From NCBI GenBank assembly GCA_023055505.1, contig JALIRH010000002.1, positions 868,001 through 932,000 on the forward strand: a DNA stretch of 64,000 nt, read 5' to 3'. Below the pieces are notes generated by a model. The model did not search any database. It was not told where the DNA came from and saw only the letters and a program-made list of their open reading frames with translations. The stretch is from Callipepla californica brunnescens (taxonomy: Eukaryota > Chordata > Aves > Galliformes > Odontophoridae). The first letter of the stretch is position 1. Each line of letters starts with the position of its first letter. Position numbers and translations under genes: made by a program. Positions 24,070 to 37,095 of this stretch are shown here, one piece after another.

Positions 24070-25570
24070 CAACACGAAGTTTGAACCAAGAGAGTTTACT
24101 GAAGAAGCTCACTAAGTATGTTTTTTATTTCCTTTGCTTTTTTTTTTCTGTTACTTTTTGCATGGATTGTGTCAAGCGAGCACTTCACAGAAATATGTTT
24201 TGCTTTGTTCTAAACAAAACTGCACAATTTCAAATACACATATTTTAATTTAAAAAAGAAAATAAACATACCTAACTTTCATGTGATTTGAGTTAAGACC
24301 TATTGATTGGGGGGAGAGCAAAAAGTCCTTCCCAGAGTTTCAGACAAGCTTTTAACATCACTTCAGTGAAAACAGAGAAGGGATTTGAATGCAAATTTTC
24401 CTCCCCAGGGATGACTGTAATCTCTTCTTCACAAGGCTGGTGTAGAGCAACTGGGGATCATAATATGCACTAATGAGTAATATAGAACATTTATTTCTGA
24501 AAAAAAAACCCTGATCTTTCCAGTTCCAAAGCTACCATACATCTTACCTGCAAGTGTGAATGAATTCCTCTAAGATTTGTCAGCTGGAAGTGGCTCTGAC
24601 TAATCCTCCTACAGTTTGCGTAAGGGAGCTATCTCAGTCACTCTACTCCCTTCCCTGCTGATGTCCTCATTTAGGGGATGACCTCTCCATGAGGTTTTAC
24701 ACCTCCAGCTTTGTTGGCCTTTGAGACTCCAACAGATGCTGGACAAGTATTGTGGACAGGTACCAGTTCCTCCTCAATTCAGTGTATGTCCCTTTTACTC
24801 CCTCTGGTTTTGACAGTCACTCTCAGATGTGACGATACAAGATCACTTGAGGTAATTGATGTGATAAAGGGAAGAAGGAAAAACAGCTGCCACCTGTATA
24901 GATATTAAACCCAAGGAAGTTGCCAAAACCGAAAATAAAATGACACACCCCCACTCAGTTCAACTTGCTACCTAATTTTAGTGCAGAAGGAATATGCTTC
25001 CTGACATTTATGATCATCACACAGCAGAGTTGTGGGGCTCCTGATGAATGTGATATGGATGGGACACTGGGAGAAGGATGAACAAGAGGGATTTGGGGGC
25101 CTCATTCTGTCTTGCTTGGTTTCTTACATACAATGGTTTGGCATCATCATTGTGTGTCCCTGTATATACATAGCAGAGGTAATTTATGCATAAATAAAGT
25201 CCTTGTATGTATCTTTGTATTTCTTGTATGTTTTCCGTAGTGTAACTTCACTTAAATTTGTCTTTCCTTCAGTTAATTTCTGTGTGATAAGGTGATAAGT
25301 TTGAATTTCAAAGAGTATCCCAACAATTAACTTGATAAATAATTGTGGGACCTTTGGATATTGGTGTGCAAGGAGAAAATATAAACAACAAGTATCAACC
25401 CCTTGATTATCCAGGGGTATGGGACAGTAAGACATAAGCACAGAGGAAATAAACATTTGGTTTGGCACACATAATGTCCAATAAGGGGTAGAAATCTTTT
25501 GGAAAATGTGAACTCAAGTTCTGTTCAAGGCAGAACAGGTATGTGAGTGGAACTAGTTTTATGGAGATGT
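24070..25570. other. No gene seen
   Basis: No supported gene or repeat. A T-run lies near 24141 and an A-run near 24500. The minus frame at 25184-25468 has no recognisable domain. Confidence 0.4.
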
Positions 25571-26322
25571 TGATCGGTCAAAGAGCTGGAAGACTCTACA
25601 GAGGGATCTGGACAGACTGGGTTGATGGGCTAAGGACAGCTATATGAGCTTCAACAAGACCATGTGCTGAGTCCTTCACTTTGATCACAACAGCCCCTTA
25701 TAATGATAAAGACCTGAGGCAGAGTGGCTGGAAATCTGTGCATTAGAAAAATATCTAGGGGTGTTGGTAGATGTTTGGCTGAACATAAGCCAACAGTGTG
25801 CTCAGGTAGCCAAGAAGGCCAATGGTATCCTGGCTTGCATCAAAATAATGTAGCCAGCAGAAGAAGGGAGGTGATTGTCCCTATGTACTCTTCTCTGGTG
25901 AGGCTACACCTTAAGTACTGTGTTGGTTTGGGCTACTCACTGCAAAAAAGACATTGAGAACTGCAGAGCAAATCCAGAGGAGAGCAACAAAACTGTGAGG
26001 GATCTGGAGAAAAAGTCTTATGAAGAGCAGCTGGGGGAAGTGGGAGTCTGGAGAAAAGGAGGCCCAGGATAGACCTTATCAATCTCTACAGCTTCCAGAA
26101 AGGAGACTGTGGAGAGGTAGGGGTCAGCCTCCTCTCCTGCAAAACTAGCAATAGGATCAGAGGGGAGGTTCAGGTTGGCTGCTCACTGCTCCTGGAAGTG
26201 CACAAGAAAAGTTTAGATGTGGCACTGAAGGCCACAATTTAGTGGACATGGTGGGGATGGATTGATGTTTGGACTTGATCTTAGAGATCTTTTCTAACCT
26301 TAATGACTTTACAATTCTGTAA
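25571..26322 (+). mobile_element. CR1 LINE, 0.75 kb, with broken reverse transcriptase
   Basis: The longest CR1 copy in the window. It covers the C-terminal third of the ORF2 reverse-transcriptase region and the 3' UTR. The conserved CR1 stretch is visible as [20 protein letters not shown] (in the frame open at 25724-25957), but the frame shifts before and after it and stops follow. The 3' end reads TTTTCTAACCTTAATGACTT and ACAATTCTGTAA. ORF2 normally encodes an endonuclease and reverse transcriptase for target-primed insertion. This copy lacks the endonuclease and RT core and is inactive. Confidence 0.85.
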
Positions 26323-29262
26323 TTACATCTCTGAGCCAAATGCACGCAAGATGAGTCTGTAAATATGCAAGTTATGCAAGTGCATGCATCATATGGGTAG
26401 GGTATTCCAGCTCACATTGCTTCACTGGCCCATCAGTTAATTTTTTTCCATCAAACAGGATGCTAAAAAGTGGAAAAGAATGTAAATAATAAATAGCACA
26501 TTTGCTAAAGGGAACTTTCAGTACATTAAAATGTAAATTCCCATTCTGTTTTTATGGATAGGTAAAAATAAGTAAACAAGAATTCTGTTTCATCTCTGGA
26601 ATTTGCTTTTCTCTTGGAACTTCATTCTGTGCTCAGTGTTAATTACTGAGTCTCTGTGCCTGACTGGCAAATTCACATACATTTTCTATGGAATAATAGA
26701 AGTACACTTCAGAAAGTCCCTGCTTTGTAGCTGCCCCCTTTTCAATTCATTGTTAATCCTGTTGTAAGTTTCTATTAAGCTCCAGAAAATACCTTCTTTC
26801 AGTCTGTTTATCTTCAGCTCCCCATTGGCTGTATAGGAAGAGGAAAAAAAACAAGATCACAAGCTTTTTGCTAGTCTCAAGAAAAGTTTTATAAATTCAA
26901 CCCAGACTGTTGAATTTGAGGCACAGGGGAAATAATTTCTCCTTTGAATATTGTGGCAGTTGTTCCTTTTTTATTTCTATCTGATCTCTCAGCTGTAATA
27001 GTTGAGGTCTACTCTTCCAGCTGAACCTTAGGAGAGATAAAATAAAATGCAAAGATAGCTCAGATGCTAAAGTATTCAAGGTAAAATGTTATTCAGGAAG
27101 AATAATACTTAACCAATACAGCCTGGCTCAATTGATTAAAAAGTCCAAGTCAGTAGCATTGCACACACACAAAGAACATCAGAAAATCAATGCTGTATTT
27201 ATTGACTTTTCCTTCTGTTATTACTGTTGTTTGCTAACTCCACCACCATTTTTCTGTCTTTCTTTATCATCCTAGCTTCCTCTTGTAGCTCTCCCTGATA
27301 GGCTACTCTGTTCTTGCATATTTCTGGTTGTTTGGTCACCACATCTCATCATGGTTGGCCTCTGGAGAGCAGGAGGTCAAAAAAGAAATGCTCAGACAGC
27401 ACTGGACCTTCTTGGCAGCAAACTGAGTCTTTAGATTAAGTTCTACGTGAATTATCAAATCCAATTCTTTAATTTCAGTTTTACCTCCTAAATGCCTTAC
27501 AGCTGCTTGAAATGCTTCATTTTATTTATTTATTTATTCATTTTTGTCTGATAAGAATGACTTATATTTCAGGCAATATTTACAGTTTCAGGAATGAAGC
27601 ATGTACATTTGATTTCCTTTCTCTAAGACAAGTGCTCAGGAATAGAGATGTTAATGAAAATCCAATCAAATCATCAGTCCAATTTATGTGTTTTTTCTCA
27701 GAGGAAAAAATAAGGGAGAAAAGCTCTGTGAGGGACATTGTCTGTGTTTTTAATGCAAAGAAGTACGTTCAGAACACTAAACACCACGGTACCTAGCATG
27801 CTGTATTATCTACATACACATTCAGATCACCTGAAGCAACACATCCTCATGGAAAAGTGATATGGCAGATGTTACTATTCCCACTTCCCTGCCGGAGAAA
27901 ATAATAGAAAGCTACATATGGAAGCTGTAATCATGATAGGACTGTAATCATTTTTTCCTGAGCAATAACATTCTGGTTTTAGCTTTCAGTCCTTTCTAGC
28001 CAAAGACTAATTCTGCTTCTAACCTGAGCAAAGCTATAGCCATTTCTGGGAAAATCACTGGGCAGATAATGTAGTTTCTTAAATTTCAATATTAAAAAAT
28101 AAAATTATTAGATAATTCAATTTATTTTGATACCTTCCTACCCACTACAGTCATTTGATGGTCTGTCATATGAACCTCTGAACATAAACAGTGTCAATCC
28201 TGAGGTTTGATTGTATAGAAGGTTTCTGTATTGTGCTATATCATTAACCGTGATGTCTAATATATTATCGTCTCACTTGTTGTATTTTATTAAGAATTAA
28301 CAACCTTTAAGTCAAGGACAGGTCAGCATGGATAGGAATAAGTCTGGGTTCACAAAGTCTTTCAAAACAGATATTTTTGGGTGATAGTATCTCTGGGCTC
28401 TGTTCACCGTTCTGCACATCTCAGATTCAGCAACTGCACCACCTCCTTGAAAACCCATCAGCCCCAAAGGTTAAGTGGCTTGTTTTCAAGTGCCAGGAAA
28501 GTATGTTGCTAGAAATTCACCACCATAAGGAACTAAGCAATTAAGAGAACACAAGTGACAGGAAAAACAGACAGACTGAGCAGAGTGCAAAATTAACAAA
28601 GGTTAGAGAGCCTTTTAAGCCCAGATATGAGGTTTCCTGAGCTCTAGAAGCATCAGCATAACCTTTCTGTCTGTGCTATGCCTGATTTCTTCCAGTCCGT
28701 GGATATGATGCTTGCAGAAAGGCAGCAGCAGATTGAAGGACTTCTTTTTGACACAAATGGTTGCCACTGGTTAATCATGATTTCCTGAGTAATTGAAGGA
28801 AGGACAGCAAAAACTTAATACCTATGGAGATTCGCGACATGAGTGCATGAAAGAAAGGCATCAGGAACTTTATATCCCTTCTAAACTTTGCTGTATTTTT
28901 TTTCTCCCAGGTTTTCCAAATATTCATTTTACATCCCCACTTTGCAAGGGAAGCTCTTGCTGTGTAGAAATCCAAGGCTCCTTTCATCACCTTATCTTAG
29001 CATAAAATCTATAGCAAAACAAGATCAAATGAAATGTACCCTGAAAGTGCATCTTTTCTTCTGTTGACCAGAGAGCAAATCTGAGATGATAGACTGAGAC
29101 GTATATATATGCCTTCTGTGTGGGTGAGATGAAACCTTTCCTAAATGTCTGAGTGTTACTGACCTCACCCTGTCCAAGGCATTCAGTACTACCGTATTTC
29201 AAATAGTACTGACTTGATTTGGGGACTCTGGCAATGCCAGGCAACACCAAAACACAAACTTG
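26323..29262. other. No gene seen
   Basis: About 2.9 kb without recognisable repeats or supported exons. A short TTTA repeat lies near 27520. Confidence 0.4.
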
Positions 29263-29530
29263 TCCTAGAATTATATGATCATTAAGATTGGAAAAGACTT
29301 CCAAGATTGTCAAGTCCACACACCAGCCCATCCCCACCTTGCTCTCTAAACCATGTCACTCAGTCCTATGTCTCCACGTTCCTTGAACATCTCCAGGGAT
29401 GGTGGCTCCACCATCTCCCTGGGCAGTCTGTTGCAATGTCTCACCTCTCTTTCAGTGAAGGTATGCTTCCTAATATCCAATCTGAACCTCCTGTGGCACA
29501 ACTTGAGGCCATTAATCTCTTTTCCAGAGG
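29263..29530 (-). mobile_element. CR1 LINE 3' fragment
   Basis: Antisense CR1 starting CCTAGAATTATATGATCATT, with CCTTGAACATCTCCAGGGAT, ATCTCCCTGGGCAGTCTGTT and CTTCCTAATATCCAATCTGA blocks. Open plus frames here (29307-29615) are antisense translation of CR1. Confidence 0.9.
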
Positions 29531-31795
29531 AATCATCTTCAGGGATATGAGAAAATTATCAGGGTTTATTTATACTTATATTAGCAAATTAAGCCTTGTC
29601 AGAGGGTGTTCCTGAGTACCAAAGATATGTTTTTGACACAGATAAATTCAGGAATGGTGCTTGGCGTGAAGTTGGTCTGTATTAGCACTCTTCTCAACAG
29701 ACCTTGTATATGAGTTAAAGTTGTCCAAGGAGCATCCCAGCAAGCAGCAGCGTGGATGGCAGCCTCTTCTAAAGGATTAGGGATCTTATTAGTATGGATA
29801 AAGCTTTTCCATATCAGTTAGATTTTCTAATCTGCTAACATAGGCATACACCTGGATTTTGTAGAACAAATTCCTCCTACCCCATGCAAACTTTTCATAG
29901 TCGAGGCACATACTGATACAACAAGGGTCTGACTTTTCAATTTTTTCCCCAAATCCTGAGTGAGGCAGGCTGGATTCTGTCTGCTGATGTACATTAAGAG
30001 AAGCATTTCTGGCATGAGGCAGACCAAGAACTTGCATCATTAGTCTTTCAGCATGCATGCACCCTAACGTATTAACCCCATTAAAAAGCTATGCTTAGCT
30101 CAACTCCTGGCTTGTTAAGCACTGTCTGAGTCATAATTTAGAGAATTGTCCTGTACATTGACACTTGTCATCAGCTGAGTGGCTCTTCTGTAGATCTGTG
30201 GAGCTTCTTGGTGTAGAATCAGAACTGCAGGAATAGCTGAACTGGACTACATCTAACCAATTCCTGTTCCACAGTGGTTTTGGGTGTATTACTGTATTAC
30301 TCTGTCTTGTTCTGTATTTCAGTCTCATTACTTTCTAGGTTCAGTTGAAGATATTATCTATCTTCAGCACTAAATTCCTTCGCTGTTAAAAACACTTCAT
30401 GCCTACCGTACACTGTTGTCATTCTGATTTTAAAGTCAAAGTCATATTAAATTCTTATGAATGTTAAAAATTCAGTGTGAAAATAGATAGAAATAAAGGA
30501 TTTTATGAACAAAGACATTTATAGCCCCAAGATATTGTATTTATATATTAAAGAAGGAAGCTCAGAAGTTTCTGATATTTATTTTCTTGTTCTTTAAGAG
30601 ACAGAGAAGGAGAATTTGTCTACAAGGGGAGGAAGAGAAGGAAAAAAAAGAACTATTCTGAATTGTTAATGTTGGAGAGAGCTCAGGTGGTAGTGTTTCA
30701 AATTTTGCCAAAGCAGACAGCTGATGGGAGAATGAGCAAGGACACAAAGCACTCCAGATATGTTCAAGGCAAAAGAGGGCTGGTTGTGTACCGACAGAGA
30801 ACAACAGCACATATTGTGCTTTTACTGCAGTCTCTTTTAACTCTGGGATGTAGAAATGTGAGGTGTTTTACACGTTAAGAGACTTGGCTGTATATACATC
30901 TTCCTCAGCATATTCTGGTTCAGGAGAGTTGTTTTTCTGAGCTGGCAGATGCCCATGGTCCTTCTGCCTCCCCACAGCCTTTTCCTCTGATGTTTGTTGG
31001 TTTAGCTGCTCACCTGAAATTTATTTTCCTTAGAAGCATCGCTTCTGAGAATACATTAATCGCCACCAAAGAACACAACAGGCAGGATTTCATCCAACAG
31101 CAACCTAGACTTAAAGAAATCTTTCTTGTGTACATTCTTAGAAATAACTCACTTTTTGAGAACCAGTGTAGCATAATCTAAAACAAAACCAAACCGTTAG
31201 CCTAAAATTTCTCATCTGGCCCACAGAGAACAAATGTACCTCTATCAAAGCCATAACATGTGTTGCTGTCCCCAGAGAAATATTCTGGAAACATATGATA
31301 GGGAAAGGGGAAATTGCTTCAAACTAAAACAGAGATTTAAATTGGAAATATGGAAAGAAAAGATTGTCCGTTTATCTCTGGTGTATGAGAAGTGTAAAGA
31401 TACCTGTGTAAAGATAGATAACAGTCTGATTAGCCTTTCAAGACAACCCTCCTTTAAGGAGACTGAACTAGTGTTCCCCTCCTACTCAACCTATTCCTGG
31501 ATGTACTGGACATAGCAGCAATGCCTTCTCCCTTTATTTGACACCTAGAACTAAACAATATATTTGGATCTTGAATTCAACTCCAACTTCTAATAATTTC
31601 TTAATTGTGTCTCTCTTCTCCTTGATTTAACTTCACAGCTGTTGACAACTACTTCCCTGTGGACAGCAGAGGATGGTGTAGCTCTTCTGCACATCCTGTG
31701 CCTCCCAACCCTTGCTGTGAGATTGGCTTTTCCCACTGTTCTCAACTAAAGAAGAGTTGAGCAGAGCTGCAGTGGGATTTTGATAGATCTGTTTT
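29531..31795. other. No gene seen
   Basis: No supported gene, RNA gene or recognised repeat in about 2.3 kb. Small frames on both strands look like chance. Confidence 0.4.
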
Positions 31796-32285
31796 TATAG
31801 AATCATAGAATCACCGAGGTTGGAGAAGACCTACAAGATCATCCAGTCCAGTCATCCACTATCACCAACAGGTCTCACTAAACCATGTCCCTCAACACAA
31901 TGTCCTTGAACACCTCCAGGGCTGGTGACTCCACCATCTCCCAGGGCAGTCCATTCCAGTGCCTGACCACCAGAGAATAAGTATTTCCTAACATCCAGTC
32001 TGAATCTCCTCTGGCACAACTTGAAGTCATTCCCTCTAGTCCCATCACTAGTTACAAGAGAGAAGAGACAGATCCCCAGCTCACTAAAACCTCCCTTCAA
32101 GTAGCTGTAGAGAGCAATAAGGTCTCCCCTGAGCCTCTTCTTCTCCAGAATGAACAATCCCAGCTCCCTCGGCAGATCCTCATAAGGACTGTGCTCAGGA
32201 CCCCTCACCAGCTTTGTTACCTTTCTCTGGACACACTCCAGGGCCTCAAGGTCTGTTCTCCTATCACAGTGCTTTATGTGACAAA
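31796..32285 (-). mobile_element. CR1 LINE with readable reverse-transcriptase C-terminus
   Basis: A minus-oriented CR1 whose 3' end is at 31796 (plus strand ATAGAATCATAGAATCACCG). The coding strand still reads the end of ORF2 without a stop: [40 protein letters not shown], then YSYLKGG and [19 protein letters not shown]. The frame slips after this block, so the last residues belong to another frame. The upstream endonuclease and RT catalytic core are missing. It looks younger than most copies here because about 100 codons remain open. It is not a host gene. Confidence 0.92.
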
Positions 32286-33407
32286 ACTCACCAGAAGACA
32301 AACTCTGAGTTTTGTCCATTTCAAAGGGAGCTGGCTGTACTTGGGGTGATATGTCCAATTTCTTCTTTTATGTTTTTCCTTCCGTTTCTATCGATGGGAA
32401 ATGTTAAATATTCTTTTTTTGATATTTTTTAATGACTCATCCTCTGTAGGTGTGAAAAGGAGCATTATGCACTGCAGGGAGATATAATTTGTGACTCATG
32501 TTACCGTGGGCTCTATGCTTTTGGAGCGATAATTAAAAGGAGGGGGTTGGAGCTGCCCAGGGGCTAGGTAACTATGAGGTTGGAATAAAGAGTCTTATCC
32601 CTCCGTTCAGCAACTGACTGATAGCATGAAACAAAGCTGAATATGTAAGAAGGCTGGTTGAATCAAAGGTAAGCTTTGAACTTTTAAGCACTGCTTGCTT
32701 CTCACTGGGTTTGCTGCATTCTACCAGAATGCCCAATTACACACATGCTAATTAAGTCAAGTCCAGAAATCATTACAGCTATAGGAAAAGAGTTTGAAGT
32801 GGGAGAAAGGGGGCAGGTTTCCAGCCATTCTCCAGACCTGGGCTGACCTGAACATAGACTTTCAATTTTCAAAAAAATAAAAGAGTGAAAAACAAAGAGA
32901 AAAAAGAAGGAAAAAGAAAAAAAAAAACAAACAACACAAAAAACTGATGGAGAGAATACTAATTATTTTTCTCAAGAAACAGAGTGCTCAGGGTCTGTCC
33001 TGAAATGGAGTCCCTAAGTATGATTCAATCAGCTTGGCAGTACAGGAAATCATTTTTCTTTTCTGAGTGGTCTTTTTGCTTCTTAAAACAAAGATCTAGT
33101 GAAATCATGGTAAATATTCGCACAGGCTGAGATTAAGACCACACATATACTGCAGAAATATTTCCAAGCCTCACTGGTGTCTGTTAATTGTGTTCTCTGT
33201 AAAAGAAAGACAGAAATAGAGGGATACATCTCAATTTCTTGCAGCTGAGCTCGATACTGCCCTTTGCATTATCCCTCTCTTTACCAAGTCTATTTTATCA
33301 GTGGTGTGTGTTGAGGATTTTCACTAGTTACTCATTTATCTTGAAACTGCCATTACTAAGGGAAGCATTGCCCAGTTGTTTGGATGCTTACTTGGGATTT
33401 GAGAATA
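32286..33407. other. No gene seen; A/purine-rich tract inside
   Basis: Contains the A-rich tract listed separately and otherwise no supported feature. Confidence 0.4.
32868..32945. repeat. A-rich/purine-rich low-complexity tract
   Basis: Runs of A with scattered G and C over about 75 bp, including an 11-A run and AAC units. Confidence 0.85.
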
Positions 33408-33826
33408 ATAGAATAATTAAAATTATAGAATGGGGTTAGGACAGAGGAGATCTTAAAGCCCATCTAGTTCCAGTGCCTCCACCATGGGCAGGGTTGCCAC
33501 CCACCAGATCAGGCTGCCCAGAGCCCTTGAGTACCTCCAGAGATGAGACATGCACAATTTCTTTGGGCAACCTATCCCTGTTCCAGTGTCTCACCACTCT
33601 CTGGGTGAAAATGTCTTCCTAACATCTAACCTAAATCTCCCTTTTAGTTTGAAACCATTCTCTTGTCTTTTCGCTGTCAGACCATATAGAAAGTCAGTCC
33701 CTCTGTTGCTTGTAAGCTCCTTTCAAGTACTGGAGGGCTTCAATGAGGTCTCCTTGGATCCTTCTCACCTCCTGGCTGAACAAGCTCAGCTCTCTCAGCC
33801 TATCTTCATAGGAGAGGTGCTACAGT
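33408..33826 (-). mobile_element. CR1 LINE, 0.42 kb
   Basis: Antisense CR1 with TTATAGAATGGGGTTAGGAC, CATGGGCAGGGTTGCCACCC, CTTCCTAACATCTAACCTAA and GGGCTTCAATGAGGTCTCCT blocks, reaching the CTCAGCCTATCTTCATAGGA region of ORF2. The plus frame at 33550-33828 is antisense CR1 translation. Confidence 0.92.
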
Positions 33827-35250
33827 AGAACACTTCATGAATTTTATGCAACGAAGCCTACTAAGAATGCTAGTACAAGACAATCACATTTCTATTTGCT
33901 GTTTGTTGATACGGTGGTATGATGATGTTGCTGTATTTCTCCAGGTCCAAAATCCTGTGTGAATGCAGTGGATGTACGCTCAACCTCAAACTCATCTCAC
34001 CTGTAATGAAAGTCTACTGCAATGAAAACAGAGACAACTAAACTCTAAGCTAAGGAGAAAAATCTCTCCTGCTTTAAGGCAGTCTGGAGAATAAAGTAGC
34101 CCTAGAGAACGAACCTAAACACAGTTAGACATTTTTTGGTCCGGTTTCAACCTTCCATTTCTTGTCTCAAACCCTTGCATGGTATAAACATTTTTTTTCT
34201 TCTCTTAATCTCTCTGTTTAGCTTGAAATAGACACTAAAATAAAAAACCTTCAGCTGAAAAGCATGAAAATTTCCCACCAGAATCTTAATGTTGCCTTAC
34301 CAGAAGAGTGTCTTTGCTGCCTAAGGAAAATATATCTCTTAAGTAGTCTTCCATTTCAAACCAGCTTTTGTTTCCTACTGTGTTGTATAACAGCAAAGGA
34401 CTCCAAAGGTGCAGCATAGTTCGGGGTATTGATAGAAAGTTTTCAATCTTTGATGTGAAGTCTTGCACCTTTGATGGAGTTTTGGGGTTTCTGGAGTTCA
34501 AGAGATGTAACCTTTACTGGAATAAACATCTTTTAATTCCCTTTGCTTGCAGTCTAGAGGGTGGTGATTTTTGATAATTTACGCTCCCTTCTTGGTTCAT
34601 ATGGTCTGGGACAGAGCTCTTCTCTATCCTCTTTGGGGCAAACAGTAATTAAATCTATGAAACAGAAGAATTAAAACAAATGAGTCACATGTGATGTTTC
34701 CTTTAATCTAGTATGACATTTCCTGCCTCTCCGGTGACTCTGTATAAAAAAATAGCACAAATACAGTGACTTTCAGCCCAAGCAGACACACTCTCCATCC
34801 ATAAGTATATCCCAAAGGAGAGTAAATAGTTCTCTGATCAGAGCACTCAGCGTTTCAAGCTCATTTTATTATTGTGGCATACTGAAAAATGCATTAAAGT
34901 TTCAGATTAATGCTTGGCTTGGGTTTTAAAGCCTGCTTGAAATGTTCAGTTCAGATATCTTGGTGACAAGTGTTGCTTAAAAAACCTAGAAAGAGCTGAG
35001 ATGGGTGGGCTGAACTTTCAAATGTGTCTTGAATGTGACTCCTCATCACCTTCTCTGCAAAAAACTCAAGGGAAGAGAGTTCTGCTTAATAGTGAAATCC
35101 ATTAAAAAACTTTCTGATGCTGTTAAGTTTACTGCATGGCCATTAAAGATGTGAATGACATATAATAGTATACCCATGTCAAGGTATACAGTTCCTTTCA
35201 TCCATGAAATGCTGGATGGCATGTGAGTGTGCATGTTTATACATACAATT
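33827..35250. other. No gene seen
   Basis: No supported gene or repeat. A weak TATA-like run (TATAAAAAAATAG) near 34743 has no exon support. Confidence 0.4.
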
Positions 35251-35315
35251 TAATAGAATATTCTGAGTTGGAAAGTACTTAGAAAGATCATTGAGTCAAA
35301 CTCAAATTTAACTTG
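35251..35315 (-). mobile_element. CR1 tail fragment
   Basis: TAATAGAATATTCTGAGTTG then GAAAGTACTTAGAAAGATCA, the start of an antisense CR1 3' end. Confidence 0.65.
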
Positions 35316-35683
35316 TATGTTGCATTCTACCAGTTCATCCAGCTCCAAAACTCTTCAGGAAATTACAGTGTTTGAAAAAGAGAATTGCACACTGGGACAG
35401 CCTTTGTAATTTTTTCTCTACTCAGGGGAGGGCATTCAACAGTAGTCATTCAATACAGATTAATAAATTTGGTTGCCTGGTATACAGGCTTCTCTCCCCC
35501 AGCAAGTCATCCTGTCTACAGTTCCTGCTCCCTTTGTAGTCAATGGTGCTTACAGCAGGAAAATGCTTACATCAGAATCTATAAATGACATTTAATTAAA
35601 GGCCAGGGAAGATTCAGGCACCATACCAGGGAGCAAAAGTGCACAATGGGGAAATTTGAGGAATGAGGTTTTAGTCGACTTAT

Positions 35684-35737
35684 AATCACAGAATCATAGA
35701 ATCATTAAAGTTGGAAAAGTCCTCTAGTCCAACCGTT
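35684..35737 (-). mobile_element. CR1 tail fragment
   Basis: AATCACAGAATCATAGAATC with ATTAAAGTTGGAAAAGTCCT and CTAGTCCAACC, only about 54 bp. Confidence 0.8.
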
Positions 35738-35849
35738 TCAAGAAGGTGAAAGCACTGGGACTGGGAGACCCCAGGCTGTGTTAGGAAATCAAACTTGCTT
35801 AAGGAACATTCACTGGGACACATGCTAACTGGCACATAGTGAAATTATT

Positions 35850-36062
35850 TCACAGAATCTTAGAATGGTCTTGGTTGATTTTTTTTGCTCCTGTAGTTTC
35901 CAAAATAAGGTCTTCGTATTAATAGAATCATAGCATTGTTTGAGTTGGAAGGACCACTGAAGTTCATCTAGTCCAACTTAGCGGCAGTGGACAGGGACAT
36001 CTACTGCTCAATCAGGTTGCTCAGAGCTCCATTGAACCTGACCTTGAATGTCTCCAAGAACT
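35850..36062 (-). mobile_element. CR1 tail plus second CR1 fragment
   Basis: A 30-bp tail scrap (TTCACAGAATCTTAGAATGG, 35850-35880) is followed by a better copy from 35920 (AATAGAATCATAGCATTGTT, GTGGACAGGGACATCTACTG, CCATTGAACCTGACCTTGAA). Both are antisense. Confidence 0.85.
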
Positions 36063-36928
36063 TTGACATATGTTAGCTCCTGGACCATGGTTCAGAAATG
36101 CACAGAAGAATATGCTTTTGATATAGACTGTTCCATGCTTAATGGCATGGAAGCCAATACCTGGGACTATTAATTTAATAATAAGGAAGTATATCCAATG
36201 CTTAATTTTTTTTTTTTAAATGATGGGTCTTGACCCCCCCATCAACCATCCAACAAGAGACCCTTCTGAGCTGCAACGTAAGGAGCAGAAGATAGGATTT
36301 TTGTCCACCATAGGTGCTCCTCACAGCTCTTATACGCTGGATCCAGAGACACTGTGTAAACAAGAATATCTCTGTCTTTAATGGTAGCTTCAATGAGAAA
36401 CAAGGCTGAGTACCTGCTAGCAGAACACAAAGCAAAACCAAAACATTTGCTTCTGTCTTTGTATCAAAGAATCAGCTTTAATGAAACAGTGGAAGTCCAT
36501 TCTCCCATACTGACTACAATTATATTTTCATTTGTTCTGACTTGGATGTGACCTGCTCTTGCTTAATGTGAAGTTAGTGCAGTGAAAAATCAATAAAACT
36601 GTATGAGAGAAGCTTTTGCCTGCTTTCTTCCCTCTTTTTTTTCCCTCCTTTTTTTTTTTTTTTTTTCTTTTTCTTTCCCCAGGTAATTCATTATCTCCTA
36701 ACACTGCTGCCTTCCACCTGAAATACCTCTAATCCACCAACCCTCCAGATAGCTCTTCTCATAATAACTGTATCCTGTTTGCTCAGTGGCTCTTTGATCT
36801 GCAGCTTTTTTGGTGGGGGTCCTTTAATTCTTCAATACTTTTCATTTCAAGCAGTTTTTAACAGTAAGTCTTTTTCTCATGGAGTCTCTCTTAGATCAGC
36901 ATCTGCTGGATAACTCCACAGGATCATC
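36063..36928. other. No gene seen; pyrimidine tract inside
   Basis: Holds the long polypyrimidine tract listed separately and otherwise no supported feature. Confidence 0.4.
36621..36682 (+). repeat. Long polypyrimidine tract ending in CAG
   Basis: About 60 bp of T/C on the plus strand with a 17-T run, ending TCTTTCCCCAG then GTAATTC. It has the form of an unusually strong splice acceptor, but the following frames stop within 12-16 codons and are unrecognisable. I treat it as low-complexity sequence. Confidence 0.8.
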
Positions 36929-37095
36929 AAATCATAGATGTTGCAAAAGGACACTATGATCATCAAGTCCAATCCCAGCTTATCCCCACCATGTCTACTA
37001 AACCATGGCCCTCAGTGCCACATCTACACAATTTAGAAACATTTCCAGATATGGTGACTTCACCATATCCCTGGGCAGCCCTGGTGCAATTTAAA
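36929..37095 (-). mobile_element. CR1 LINE 3' fragment
   Basis: AAATCATAGATGTTGCAAAA, then ATGATCATCAAGTCCAATCC, TCCCCACCATGTCTACTAAA and ATATCCCTGGGCAGCCCTGG. Antisense CR1. Confidence 0.85.

Noticed and set aside
25724..25957. 77-codon plus frame with protein-like residues
   Set aside because: It is part of the CR1 reverse-transcriptase region, shifted relative to the original frame, and not a host gene.
29307..29615. 102-codon plus frame
   Set aside because: It is antisense translation of a minus-oriented CR1.
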